Position numbers and translations under genes: made by a program. DNA of 64,000 nucleotides from Streptomyces chryseus (GTDB lineage Bacteria > Actinomycetota > Actinomycetes > Streptomycetales > Streptomycetaceae). Shown here piece after piece: positions 42,355 to 50,341 of the stretch (positions within the stretch are counted from its first letter, which is position 1; each line of letters opens with the position of its first letter). The notes beneath the pieces are model-generated. The model was given only the letters and a program-made list of their open reading frames with translations. It searched no databases and was not told where the DNA came from. The DNA lies in the NCBI RefSeq assembly GCF_014650755.1, contig NZ_BMVO01000008.1, positions 124,001 to 188,000 of the forward strand. The letters run 5' to 3'.

Positions 42355-43113
42355 TCAGGTGCTCGCCGCGTACAGCTCCTGCAGAGGCTGGGACGAGTCG
42401 GTTCCCGAGTGGCCGAAGGGGGCGTCGAAGCTCCACACCATGAACAGCAGGAGCACCACCAGAGCGCTGAAGGTGGTGGCCAGGAGCAGTTCGCGTGGTG
42501 AATGGCGGATCTGCAGGGTGTAGAGCAGACCGAGGGTGACGGCTCCGCCGGCGATCAGGCCGAACCAGACCACCCCGGGCAGGGTGGTGCCGGCGCTGTC
42601 GAGTCGCTGGTGGCGGGCATCGTCCGCGGCGGCGACCTGGTCCAGCAGCGGCTGGTACGCCTGGGCCTGCAGTTCGTCGGCGGGAGTGCGGTGCGCGATG
42701 TCGCTGCGGATGCGGCTCAGCAGTCGGGCGCCTTCGGCTCCGGCCTGCTCGTCGTCTTCCATGGCCGGCCACTCAGCGGTGACGGCGTGGCGGGCGTAGC
42801 CGTCGATGTGGGCGCGTACCTGGGTGCGGAAGGCCGCCGGGTAGACGTCCAGGCGCTGGTTGATCTCGTACAGGGCCTGGGCTTCGCGCTGGACGGTGTC
42901 CTCGGCGGCGTTGCGGGCCTCCCACACGCCGGCGATGGCGAGGCCCAGCACGATGGCGTAGACGACGCCGACCATCATCACCATGTATTCCAGTACGTCC
43001 GGCGTCTGGGACGTGTCCTCATCGGCGAGGCGGCGGTGGCGCATCACGGTGACGGCGATGACCAGCGCGCACACCAGGACGGAGACCAGGGTGTAGATCA
43101 GCCATTCCGGCAC
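42355..43113 (-). CDS. DUF4239 membrane protein
   Basis: This 252-aa protein has four transmembrane helices: two near the N terminus (EWLIYTLVSVLVCALVIAVTVM and DVLEYMVMMVGVVYAIVLGLAIAGVWEA) and two near the C terminus (GVVWFGLIAGGAVTLGLLYTLQI and ELLLATTFSALVVLLLFMVWSFDAPFG), with a long helical cytosolic loop between. This layout and the EAQALYEINQRL segment fit the bestrophin-like DUF4239 family, possibly an ion channel, function untested. TGGAG precedes the GTG. It is likely cotranscribed with the Ala/Pro-rich membrane protein upstream (44-base gap). Confidence 0.78.
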   Translation of the reverse strand: MPEWLIYTLVSVLVCALVIAVTVMRHRRLADEDTSQTPDVLEYMVMMVGVVYAIVLGLAIAGVWEARNAAEDTVQREAQALYEINQRLDVYPAAFRTQVRAHIDGYARHAVTAEWPAMEDDEQAGAEGARLLSRIRSDIAHRTPADELQAQAYQPLLDQVAAADDARHQRLDSAGTTLPGVVWFGLIAGGAVTLGLLYTLQIRHSPRELLLATTFSALVVLLLFMVWSFDAPFGHSGTDSSQPLQELYAAST

Positions 43114-43157
43114 GGCGGGGCTCCAGGGCGGTAGGTGGGGGGCGGTCGGGTCGGCGG

Positions 43158-43739
43158 TCAGCCGCGGCTGCGTCGCCGCGACCCGGGCCGCAGGGCGGCA
43201 GCGGCCAGGACGGCCGGTGTGGTGATGACGGTCATCGTGGTCACCGTCGACAGGCCGGCCGGCGCGGGACGCCGTACGCCGCCGGTGTAGTGACGACGCG
43301 GCACCCAGCGGAAAGCAGCGGCCTTCCGTGGGGCGGGGGCGCCCGCCTTCGGTGGGGTGGGCCGGGCCGGCGCCGCGCGGTGAACCGGTGGTGGCCCGGG
43401 CGCGGGCGTCGCCGCTGCCGACGGCGGCGCGACGGGCGCCGCGCGGCGGGGTGCCTGGGACGCCGTGCGGTGCGGTGCCGTTGGTTCGGAGGCCGCTGGG
43501 GCGGGAGATGCCTGCGGGGCCGAGGACGGTGGTGGGGGCGCGGGCGGCGCGGGAGCGGTTGCCGGCGGTGGGAGCACGGCGTCGGGCTGGGCGGGGCCGG
43601 ACTCCGCCGACGCCCCGGGGGCGCACATCACGATGCGCACGGCCACGGACATGTGGTCGGCGACGACGGCCGTGACGGAGAGGCCGGGCAGAGGGCACAG
43701 GGCCGCGGCTCCGAGACCGACAGTGACCCAGCCGCTCAC
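43158..43739 (-). CDS. Pro/Ala-rich membrane protein of unknown function
   Basis: This 193-aa protein has an N-terminal hydrophobic segment (GWVTVGLGAAALCPLPGLSVTAVVA), a Pro/Ala-rich linker of about 90 residues and a C-terminal hydrophobic stretch (GLSTVTTMTVITTPAVLAAAALRP) ending in RRRSRG. The conserved-looking WVPRRHYTGGVRRPAPAG motif before the last helix suggests a true gene rather than a shadow. It precedes the DUF4239 gene in the same direction and may work with it. No Shine-Dalgarno precedes the GTG. Confidence 0.6.
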   Translation of the reverse strand: MSGWVTVGLGAAALCPLPGLSVTAVVADHMSVAVRIVMCAPGASAESGPAQPDAVLPPPATAPAPPAPPPPSSAPQASPAPAASEPTAPHRTASQAPRRAAPVAPPSAAATPAPGPPPVHRAAPARPTPPKAGAPAPRKAAAFRWVPRRHYTGGVRRPAPAGLSTVTTMTVITTPAVLAAAALRPGSRRRSRG

Positions 43740-44076
43740 CAGAAGCGAAGCACCCCATGTTCACGCGAGTGAGGGGCGCTCTTCGGCTCAGCGCGCGAGA
43801 AGAGGACGCCCTGCGGGCAGTACCGCGCTTCAAGAACGACGAACCGGTGCAAACGGTAACGGTGATCTTGCCCGCGCCCTGCCGGCGAGCGGTGAGGTAC
43901 GACGGTGCCGGGCCGGGTCGCTGCCACCGCCTCGCCCCGGGGGGGGCAGCAGTGCGGCGTCAAGGGGCAGCTCCGCAGGTCGGTCACGCGGGCATGCGCG
44001 GCCCTCGGGCCGGCCTGCCGCATGCCGACCGTTGGATCGCGGGCCGCTGCCCGGTCGCGTCGGTGCCGCGCCGTGA
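43740..44076. other. 337-base intergenic region
   Basis: No convincing gene in either direction. Near 43770-43816 an imperfect inverted repeat (GGGGCGCTCTTC...GAAGAGGACGCCC) may act as a terminator for the SsgA-like gene's transcript; the rest is featureless GC-rich sequence. Confidence 0.4.
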
Positions 44077-44514
44077 TCAGCCGGCCAGGGCGTCGCGGAA
44101 CGGCTGCCAGTCGAGGTGCTCGCTCTCGCTTCCGGCCGGGACCTGCGCGTACGTCGTGTGCAGCCAGTGGACCAGCGGCTTGCGCTCGATGCTCACCGTG
44201 GCGTTCTCCTCGGGGGTGCCCAGGTGGAGCAGCACGAGGTCGGCGTGGTGGGGGCTGGGCGCGGGGCCGATGCGGACGTCACCGATCCCGGTCGGGGACT
44301 GCGTACCCGCCATGAGCATGTCGCGGTCCAGGCACCAGGTCACCGTCGGAGCCTGCGGGAGACGGAAGTCGATCCGGGCGGTGAAGGGTTCTTGCGGCCG
44401 GTAGCGGAAGGTCGTGGCGAGCGAGAGCGGGCAAACGCCCGTGAGCTGGCGCGTCGTGGTGCTCCACGTGAGTTCACGGCAGGGCGGTGGAGCGGTGGAA
44501 CCGGCGTCGGACAT
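44077..44514 (-). CDS. SsgA-like sporulation/cell-division regulator
   Basis: This 145-aa protein fits the SsgA-like (SALP) family found only in morphologically complex actinomycetes. The typical pattern is visible: TTFRYRPQEPFTARIDFRLPQAPTVTWCLDRDMLMAGTQSPTGIGDVRIGPA, then LVLLHLGTPEENATVSIERKPLVHWLHTTYAQVPAGSESEHLDW. SALPs guide FtsZ and peptidoglycan synthesis during sporulation septation. It is a single gene with no coupled neighbour, and its particular role within the family cannot be told. Confidence 0.88.
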   Translation of the reverse strand: MSDAGSTAPPPCRELTWSTTTRQLTGVCPLSLATTFRYRPQEPFTARIDFRLPQAPTVTWCLDRDMLMAGTQSPTGIGDVRIGPAPSPHHADLVLLHLGTPEENATVSIERKPLVHWLHTTYAQVPAGSESEHLDWQPFRDALAG

Positions 44515-44766
44515 GGATACTCCCGCGTCAGGCGCCGACCGGGACAGCGGCGCTCACGCTTCTCTGATCACCGGCATCTCCGTGATCACACCTGGAAAAC
44601 GTGTGACATCAGCGACCGTCCCGGCGACACGGTCCGCCCGCGCCCCGGGACATGTGCGCCGCACGGAGCGCCGGGCAGCGTACGGCGCGGCCGGCCTCCG
44701 CCCGCTCCACGGCGCCCGGCAAAAGCCCGCCCCCCGCGCGTGCGCCCGGCCGCGCCACACCGCGTG

Positions 44767-45360
44767 TCATGCCAGGAGCGCGGCTGCCTGCAGGCGTGCC
44801 TGGTCCAGCCAGGCCGCGCGTTCCTCTTCGGTCGAGTCGGTGACGGTGCGGAAGACGACGCGGCGCACATCGGAGACTCCGACGTACGGCAGGACGCATG
44901 CCGACCAGATGCTCTGCAACGGGTCACCGAACTCGCGCTCTTCCCGGTCGGCGGGAGTGTCGGAGGTGTTCAGCACCAGCGCCCTGCCCGCCTTCAGGAG
45001 GCCGGCGGGTTCGCCCGCCGCGGTGCCCAGCTTGTAGGCGACGCCGGGCGCGAGTACGCGCTGGACCCAGCCCGTGAGGACGGCGGGCGGCATGCCCCAC
45101 CAGTTCGGGTGGACGAACACCATGGCGTCCAGGGTGGCGACCTCCGTCCGGTGCAGGGCCATCTGAGCCTCGTAGGCGCGAGTCGCCTCTTCGACCGTTC
45201 CCGTCTCGTCGGCGGACAGCAGCGGTACGAACCCTTCGGCGCAGAGGTCGTGCGCCAGTACGTCGGATCCCCGTCGGCGCAGTTCCTCCACCACGGCGTC
45301 GAACAGCGCGTGGTTGAAGCTTCCTTGTCGTGGATGTGCGAGATATACCCCTACGCGCAT
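44767..45360 (-). CDS. Flavodoxin-fold NAD(P)H oxidoreductase (KefF/NQO1-like)
   Basis: This 197-aa protein has the flavodoxin-like quinone reductase fold: MRVGVYLAHPRQGSFNHALFDAVVEEL (FMN phosphate loop), VFVHPNWWGMPPAVLTGWVQRVLAPGVAYKL (the W-x-x-PA-L motif of the NQO1/MdaB/KefF group). It should reduce quinones with NAD(P)H by two electrons. ATG 45360 is preferred (GGGGGGAAAG upstream); GTG 45396 would add 12 residues. It stands alone. Confidence 0.85.
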   Translation of the reverse strand: MRVGVYLAHPRQGSFNHALFDAVVEELRRRGSDVLAHDLCAEGFVPLLSADETGTVEEATRAYEAQMALHRTEVATLDAMVFVHPNWWGMPPAVLTGWVQRVLAPGVAYKLGTAAGEPAGLLKAGRALVLNTSDTPADREEREFGDPLQSIWSACVLPYVGVSDVRRVVFRTVTDSTEEERAAWLDQARLQAAALLA

Positions 45361-45644
45361 CTTTCCCCCCAGCTTCGGCGCGGCGTCATCGGTCACCGCA
45401 GGTACGAGTCCGTGCCAGCCTCACACACACCTGACCGTGAGATTCCGTCAGCCCCCGGCGGCAGTGTGCGGCGGCCGGTGGGTGCCGCGGCCCGGTGCGG
45501 CGTCAGGTGGCATCCGCGCGCGTGCGGCGAACACCGCCACAGAATGCCCCCACCGGGGTGAAAAAAGGGGCTTAGGGGTGGCCAGGCGTCGGCCGGAGCG
45601 CCCGTTGCCCATGCCTCGATCGACGGTCACGGCACAGTGGAAGT

Positions 45645-46070
45645 ATGAATACAGACGACCCGAACATCCTGGCCAGGGGACGCGTGGCGACCAGGCTGCC
45701 GGCGCAGGACCTGGACCGGGCACGGCGCTTCTACGCCGAACGGCTCGGACTTGAGCCCGTCGACGAGCGGCCCGGCGGGCTGCTGTACCGGTGCGGAGGC
45801 ACGGAGTTCGCGCTGTTCGATTCGACGGGGGCCTCGCCCGGCACCTTCACGCAGATGGGATGGCAGGTCGACGACATCGAGACCGTGGTGGCAGTGCTCG
45901 GACAGCGTGGCGTGGTGTTCGAAGAGGTCGACGTGCCCGGCCTCCGTACGCAGGGCGGGATCGCCGAGATCGACGGGAACTACCGGAGCAAGGGCGCCCG
46001 GAGGGAGCGTGCCGCCTGGTTCCGTGACAGCGAGGGGAACCTGCTCGGCATCGGCGAGCCGGTCGTCTGA
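45645..46070 (+). CDS. Glyoxalase/VOC family protein
   Basis: This 141-aa single-module VOC protein reads VATRLPAQDLDRARRFYAERLGLEPVDERPGGLLYRCGGTEFALFDS, then MGWQVDDIETVVAVLGQRGVVFEEVD and WFRDSEGNLLGIGEP. Two such modules would dimerise to make one metal site; the ligand positions are only partly conserved (the final Glu of the family pattern is Gly here), so it may be a binding protein rather than an enzyme. No partner gene is adjacent. Confidence 0.82.
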   Translation: MNTDDPNILARGRVATRLPAQDLDRARRFYAERLGLEPVDERPGGLLYRCGGTEFALFDSTGASPGTFTQMGWQVDDIETVVAVLGQRGVVFEEVDVPGLRTQGGIAEIDGNYRSKGARRERAAWFRDSEGNLLGIGEPVV

Positions 46071-46265
46071 GCGGAGCCGTCCCCAGCAATGCGCCGGCGA
46101 CGTCCCTCCCCTGTCGCGCCGGGACCCGCAGGCAGGCCGTAAACCTCCGACTTCCGGTTTTCGTCCGGGTGGCCTACGCCGATTCGCCCCTTCAGACGCG
46201 ACCGCTTCTCATGGAGACAGCGAGCGGGCCGGTCCCGCTCGCCGTGAGTGCAGAAAGGCACGCCG

Positions 46266-46478
46266 ATGTACGAGATGCGCGCCGAGTCGACAGTCGGCAG
46301 AGGCGAACTGATCTGGCACGTCATCCGCAAGGATGTGGCCCCCAGCGCTCTGTGCGGGCGCTTCCTGGCGCAGGTCTCCCCGACGGCGCTGCTCGCCCAG
46401 ATCGAGGCGGCGGCGGAACGCTACTGCCCCTCCTGCATGACCGCGTTCAGCTCGGCGGTCCGCAGTCACGGCCGCTGA
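46266..46478 (+). CDS. Small protein with Cys motifs, 70 aa
   Basis: A 70-residue protein with HVIRKDVAPSALCGRFL and ERYCPSCM motifs; three cysteines could bind zinc. Similar small proteins are frequent in Streptomyces and have no known role. AAAGG lies 8 bases before ATG 46266. It converges with the DUF2637 gene. Confidence 0.65.
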   Translation: MYEMRAESTVGRGELIWHVIRKDVAPSALCGRFLAQVSPTALLAQIEAAAERYCPSCMTAFSSAVRSHGR

Positions 46479-46504
46479 GCGGCTGTCCCCCGTGTGCCCC
46501 GCCG

Positions 46505-47344
46505 CTACGTCGGCGGCCGGTTCTGGCCGGCGGAGCGCTGGGGCGCGGACGTGGGGCTGCGGTGGCGGGGGGCGGCTTGCCGGGGTGGCCTGGTGAGGGT
46601 GATCTGCCGGACGAGCTGCTGGAAGCAGGCGAGGGCGGCGAGTGACGGGAGGGCGGCCGCCGCCACGTCCACGACGGTTCGAGGCGCCTGGGAGACGCAC
46701 AGGAGTATCGAGACCGTGGAGAAGAGGAGTACGACGGTCCACGAGTGCACGGCGCGGCGCTGGTGCAGCGCGGCGCGCAGGATGGACAGGGACGCGACCA
46801 TCCAGGGCCCGTAGACCAGCACCGGCCACCACGTGACCGCGTCCTTGGCGGTGCGGTACCGGGCGAGATGGCGCAGGGGATCGTACGTCACCATGCCGCC
46901 GAACACGCACACCATGGAGACGATGACGGCGGCGAGCGCGGCGAGGAAGAAGCTGATCGTCCGCAGGGCGCCGGCCGTGCGTTTTCGTGACAGGGCGCGG
47001 CGACGCCGGCGGGGCGCGGACCGCACGGCGGGCAGCTCGGCCGTGATCCGCGTCAGACCTTCGAGGGGAGCGTCGGCGTCGGCGACCGGCGGCGCGTCGG
47101 GGTCGGCGGACGGGGCGTGGCCGCTCGGGTCGTGGTCGCTCTGGATGGCCTCCTGGAGGAGGTGGGCGAGTTCTTCCGCCGGGTCCCAGGGCATGTCGAG
47201 GGGGCCGAGAGGATCGAGCGGGGCAGGCTGCTCGTTCCAGAATCCGGCCTGCGGATATCCATCGGCCGGCTTCGACCAGGCGGCAGTGGACCCTGGACCG
47301 TCGGGCGGTCCCACGCGGCTGTGGCGGCCGCGCCCGTCATGCAT
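46505..47344 (-). CDS. DUF2637 membrane protein
   Basis: This 279-aa protein has a polar N-terminal part (about 1-140) and four transmembrane helices (about 150-260: TISFFLAALAAVIVSMVCVFGG, AVTWWPVLVYGPWMVASLSILRAAL, VVLLFSTVSILLCVSQAP, VDVAAAALPSLAALACFQQLV) matching DUF2637, a domain also found in Spd-like plasmid spread proteins of Streptomyces. The tail is Pro/Arg-rich. Its ATG overlaps the end of the upstream ORF by 8 bases (ATGCATGA), so the two are translationally coupled. Confidence 0.78.
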   Translation of the reverse strand: MHDGRGRHSRVGPPDGPGSTAAWSKPADGYPQAGFWNEQPAPLDPLGPLDMPWDPAEELAHLLQEAIQSDHDPSGHAPSADPDAPPVADADAPLEGLTRITAELPAVRSAPRRRRRALSRKRTAGALRTISFFLAALAAVIVSMVCVFGGMVTYDPLRHLARYRTAKDAVTWWPVLVYGPWMVASLSILRAALHQRRAVHSWTVVLLFSTVSILLCVSQAPRTVVDVAAAALPSLAALACFQQLVRQITLTRPPRQAAPRHRSPTSAPQRSAGQNRPPT

Positions 47345-47645
47345 GACGCTGCCCGCCCGGCTGACCGCGATGCCCGCCCGGGGCTTCGGCGGCGCCCGAC
47401 AGCGTGGCGAATTCGGCCTCGATGCGCCCCAGCTCCGCCAGGAGGTGTTCGAGGAGCGGGGACGAGTACCGCAGGTCGATACAACGGTCCTTGTCGTGCA
47501 ACGTCGCGTTCGCTTCCTGCGCGAAGCGAAGGCGTACGGGGGGTGTGAAGACCCACTCCCCCATCCGAACGGCGGGGGCGCCGACATCACTCCTGGAACT
47601 GATCAAGCGCGGCACGGGCATGTCGGCCCGCTTTGCTTTCGTCAT
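47337..47645 (-). CDS. Hypothetical protein coupled to the DUF2637 gene
   Basis: This 102-aa product of unknown family has a basic N terminus, then RMGEWVFTPPVRLRFAQEANATLHDKDRCIDLRYSSPLLEHLLAELGRIEAEFATLSG, with a helical second half that could dimerise. Overlap with the DUF2637 start (8 bases) argues that it is a real gene and that the products work together. The start ATG 47645 is chosen for a GGCGGAAT site just upstream; ATG 47618 (MPVPRLI) is an alternative. Confidence 0.6.
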   Translation of the reverse strand: MTKAKRADMPVPRLISSRSDVGAPAVRMGEWVFTPPVRLRFAQEANATLHDKDRCIDLRYSSPLLEHLLAELGRIEAEFATLSGAAEAPGGHRGQPGGQRHA

Positions 47646-48147
47646 ATTCCGCCCAACGGTGATGGCGTTAGGCAGGATGCGCGGCATCTGGGTGATTGGG
47701 AGGCATATGAGTGGTCACTACCGGGTGGTTTATCGGTTCCGCAGCGACCCTTTGGTGTAAGGTGCCCCCTCCCCGCTGACGACCCACCTCAGGGTCGGGC
47801 CGCCGTCCCCCTTGCCGGGGCGTGAACCGGCCGGAAGCGGTGAGCAGGGGCGATCACGTGCGGCCGGGCCCGGAGGCGTCCGGCTGTCGAGCCGTCACCA
47901 ACCTATGGCGCGCACCCGCCGCGGACGGCAGGCCGGTCCGGCGGGCCGGAAGTGCGCCGGGGGCGCACGGAGGCATTCCTTCGCACCGCTCGTGCGGAGG
48001 AATGCGCCGGTCGCCGGGTGCCCGTCGCGGGCTGCCGGTGCCGGGTCCGCCGGTCACCGCCGTCCGTCGCCGGTGCCGCCTGCGGCGGGGTGGAGTCCCC
48101 GTGGCCCGCCCGGGGACAGCGGCTGCTGGACGCGATAGCCTCCCCCC
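47646..48147. other. 502-base gene-poor region with a leaderless promoter
   Basis: No gene of convincing composition. A 17-codon ORF at 47707-47760 (MSGHYRVVYRFRSDPLV) has a fine GGGAGG site but is too short to judge. At the right end TAGCCT (48136-48141) lies 6 bases before the GTG of the flavin-reductase-like gene and marks its leaderless promoter. Confidence 0.5.
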
Positions 48148-48630
48148 GTGGAGTTCGACACGTTCACCGATCTGCTCGACTACCCCATGTACCTGGTCAC
48201 CGCCGCGACGGCGGACGAGCGGGCGGGATGCCTGGTGGGGTTCGCCTCCCAGAGTTCGATCGACCCGCCCCGGTTCGTGGTGTGGCTGTCCAGGGCCAAT
48301 CACACGTACCGCGTGGCACGCCGGGCCTCGCATCTGGGCGTCCACCTGCTGCGGCGCGAGGACAAGGCGCCGGCCGCGCTGTTCGGCGGCGAGACGGGCG
48401 ACAGCGTCGACAAGTTCGCGCGCGCCGCGTGGCGGCCGGAGGCCGGCGGCACACCGGTGCTCGACGAAGCGTGCGCGTGGTTCGTCGGACGCGTACGTGA
48501 GCATTTCGACGGCGGGGACCACGTGGGTTTCCTGCTGGAGCCGGTGGCCTGCTCTCCGCGCCCGCACGGCCGTCCTCAGCTGCTCGCCTTCACCGACGTC
48601 ACCGACCTGACGCCGGGCCATCCCGCCTGA
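48148..48630 (+). CDS. Flavin reductase-like FMN-binding protein
   Basis: This 160-aa protein is of the flavin reductase/DIM6 split-barrel family: EFDTFTDLLDYPMYLVTAATADERAGCLVGFASQSSIDPPRFVVWLSRANHTYRVARRASHLGVHLL, later DHVGFLLEPVA. It lacks an additional domain. Such proteins reduce free flavin for monooxygenases or simply bind FMN. The GTG has no Shine-Dalgarno and follows TAGCCT by 6 bases, so it is probably leaderless. No dependent monooxygenase is nearby. Confidence 0.8.
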   Translation: MEFDTFTDLLDYPMYLVTAATADERAGCLVGFASQSSIDPPRFVVWLSRANHTYRVARRASHLGVHLLRREDKAPAALFGGETGDSVDKFARAAWRPEAGGTPVLDEACAWFVGRVREHFDGGDHVGFLLEPVACSPRPHGRPQLLAFTDVTDLTPGHPA

Positions 48631-48731
48631 CCGCGCGCTTCCGGGCCGCAGCGAGGCGTGCCACGGGGGCGGTCCCGGCGGCCGGACCCACTGCATGGAG
48701 CGGGCCCGGCGGCCCCGGCGCGACGGCCGGA

Positions 48732-49556
48732 CTACCAGATGGACTCGACCCACTCGGGATGGTCGATGAACGGGTTCCTGTTGTGCTGGTAGGTGCTGAA
48801 GATGACCTCGTTGCGGCGCTGCTCGAACGCGTCCGGCGGGTCCTGCAGCGACCACTGCTTCAGGACGCTGAGGCGGCCGATCGCCGGCAGGGAGCCGTTG
48901 CCGACCCGGTCGTTGGGTTCGAGGTCGGCGTAGCCGTCGCCGCCGTCGTACCGTACCGCCATGTAGAGGATCATGCGGGCTACGTCGCCCTTGACGGCGT
49001 TGCGCGGCTCGAAGCTGTCGGCGTCGGTGTAGTTGCCCGTCGCGCCGGACACGGCGCCGCCGCCGTTGTCGAAGTCCTTGTTGCCGCGGATGCTGTTGAC
49101 GGTGACGTCCTCGGGCCGCAGGTGGTGCAGGTCGGTGCCGGGGCCGGTGGAGGTGCCGAAGTCGCCGTGGGACTTGGCCCAGACGTGCTCGCGGTTCCAG
49201 TCGCCGGTGTTGCCGCCGTTGCGGGTCTTGGCGATGGACTTGCCCGTGTACAGCTCGATGACGTTGGCCGAGTTGGCGGGGTCCTGGTCGGTGTTCTTCA
49301 GCGCCGTCCAGACCTGGTCGTACGAGACGGTCGACTGCGAGCTGACGATCGTGTGCAGCGTGCTCTTGAGCGCGGCTCCGGTCTTGCCTGCCGCGGCCGC
49401 GTAGTAGGAGCCGGGGTCCGGGGCCGCGGCGACGGCGGTGGTCGCGTGGTCGGTGTTCACGGCGGGGCCGGCCTGCGTGGGGGATGCTGCGACCATGCCT
49501 ATGGAGCCGGCCGCGACCAGGGCGGCGGCCCATCTCAGGCTGATACGACGGGACAT
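48732..49556 (-). CDS. Secreted endonuclease I family nuclease
   Basis: This 274-aa protein has a signal peptide (RRISLRWAAALVAAGSIGMVAASPTQA, cleavage about 30) and an endonuclease I (EndA/NucM) domain, a His-Me finger nuclease. Key residues are visible in NREHVWAKSHGDFG and GTDLHHLRPEDVTVNSIRGNKDFDNGG, where His of the metal site and the following Asn/Glu bind divalent metal. It should cut DNA and RNA outside the cell, useful for scavenging phosphate and nucleotides. The C terminus contains RRNEVIFSTYQHNRNPFIDHPEW, typical of the family. The ribosome site is GAGAGGACACC before the ATG. Confidence 0.9.
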   Translation of the reverse strand: MSRRISLRWAAALVAAGSIGMVAASPTQAGPAVNTDHATTAVAAAPDPGSYYAAAAGKTGAALKSTLHTIVSSQSTVSYDQVWTALKNTDQDPANSANVIELYTGKSIAKTRNGGNTGDWNREHVWAKSHGDFGTSTGPGTDLHHLRPEDVTVNSIRGNKDFDNGGGAVSGATGNYTDADSFEPRNAVKGDVARMILYMAVRYDGGDGYADLEPNDRVGNGSLPAIGRLSVLKQWSLQDPPDAFEQRRNEVIFSTYQHNRNPFIDHPEWVESIW

Positions 49557-49722
49557 GGGGATGGTGTCCTCTCATGGATGCCCGATGGGGCGGGCGATCA
49601 CGACGGTGGTCGGACCCTTCCACGCCACGGGCAACTTCGGATGACATCCACGCAACAACCACAATTCAAGATCACAACTGTTCACAGTCGCTCACAGGAC
49701 CTTGGCGTCGTCCGTCGCCGTG

Positions 49723-50310
49723 TCAGCGGACGGGCGGCGAGGGAAGGGCCGTGAAGGTGACGTCCGTGGCGCGAGGGACTATCTCGACCTCGTCGCCCAG
49801 AGCCCATTCGGCCACCCGCGAGACCGTGGCAGCCGGGACGGCGTCGCTGATGCCCGGCGCCGCCGGGATGTTCTGCGTGGCGTGGGCGTCGTGCGGCATG
49901 ACGACCCGGAACCCGAGCGCCAGGGCCGTGCGGGCCGTGGCCAGTACGCACATCTCCGACATCATCCCGCAGACGGCCAGGGCCCGTACCCCCGCGTCCG
50001 TCAGGAGGTTCGCCAGCGACGTCCCTTCGAAACCGTCGTCCTCGGCCTTGCGTATCACCACCTCCGTGGGTCCCGGCACGATCGGGTGGTGCAACTCCCA
50101 CCCCGGCGTACGGGGCTCGTCGTCCGCTCCGGGCGCGCCGTCGTTCTGGACGTGGACGACGAGCGCCCCGCTCCGCCGCGCCCGTGCGATCAGGTCCGCC
50201 GTACGGTCCAGGAGGCGGGCCGCGTCGGGTACGGCTCCGTCACCGCGGACGAACGCCGACTGGACGTCCACAACGAGCAGGGCCTCTACGGGATTCACGT
50301 CATCGTTCAT
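49723..50310 (-). CDS. Isochorismatase-type cysteine hydrolase
   Basis: This 195-aa protein is of the isochorismatase/nicotinamidase-like fold with the catalytic Asp-Lys-Cys triad: LLVVDVQSAF (Asp near 13), VVIRKAEDDGFEGT (Lys) and AVCGMMSEMCVLATARTALALGF (nucleophilic Cys in SEMC). It should hydrolyse an amide or vinyl ether; the substrate is not obvious. ATG 50310 (MNDDVNPVEALL) is preferred over 50319. It lies 31 bases from the convergent-direction MMPL gene on the same strand, so it could be read through from it. Confidence 0.86.
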   Translation of the reverse strand: MNDDVNPVEALLVVDVQSAFVRGDGAVPDAARLLDRTADLIARARRSGALVVHVQNDGAPGADDEPRTPGWELHHPIVPGPTEVVIRKAEDDGFEGTSLANLLTDAGVRALAVCGMMSEMCVLATARTALALGFRVVMPHDAHATQNIPAAPGISDAVPAATVSRVAEWALGDEVEIVPRATDVTFTALPSPPVR

Positions 50311-50341
50311 GCCCGCCATGATGGCGGCCGGCGCCGCGAGG

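Noticed and set aside
47707..47760. 17-codon ORF MSGHYRVVYRFRSDPLV with GGGAGG site
   Set aside because: No following gene in the same direction within 380 bases to regulate and no associated RNA structure seen.
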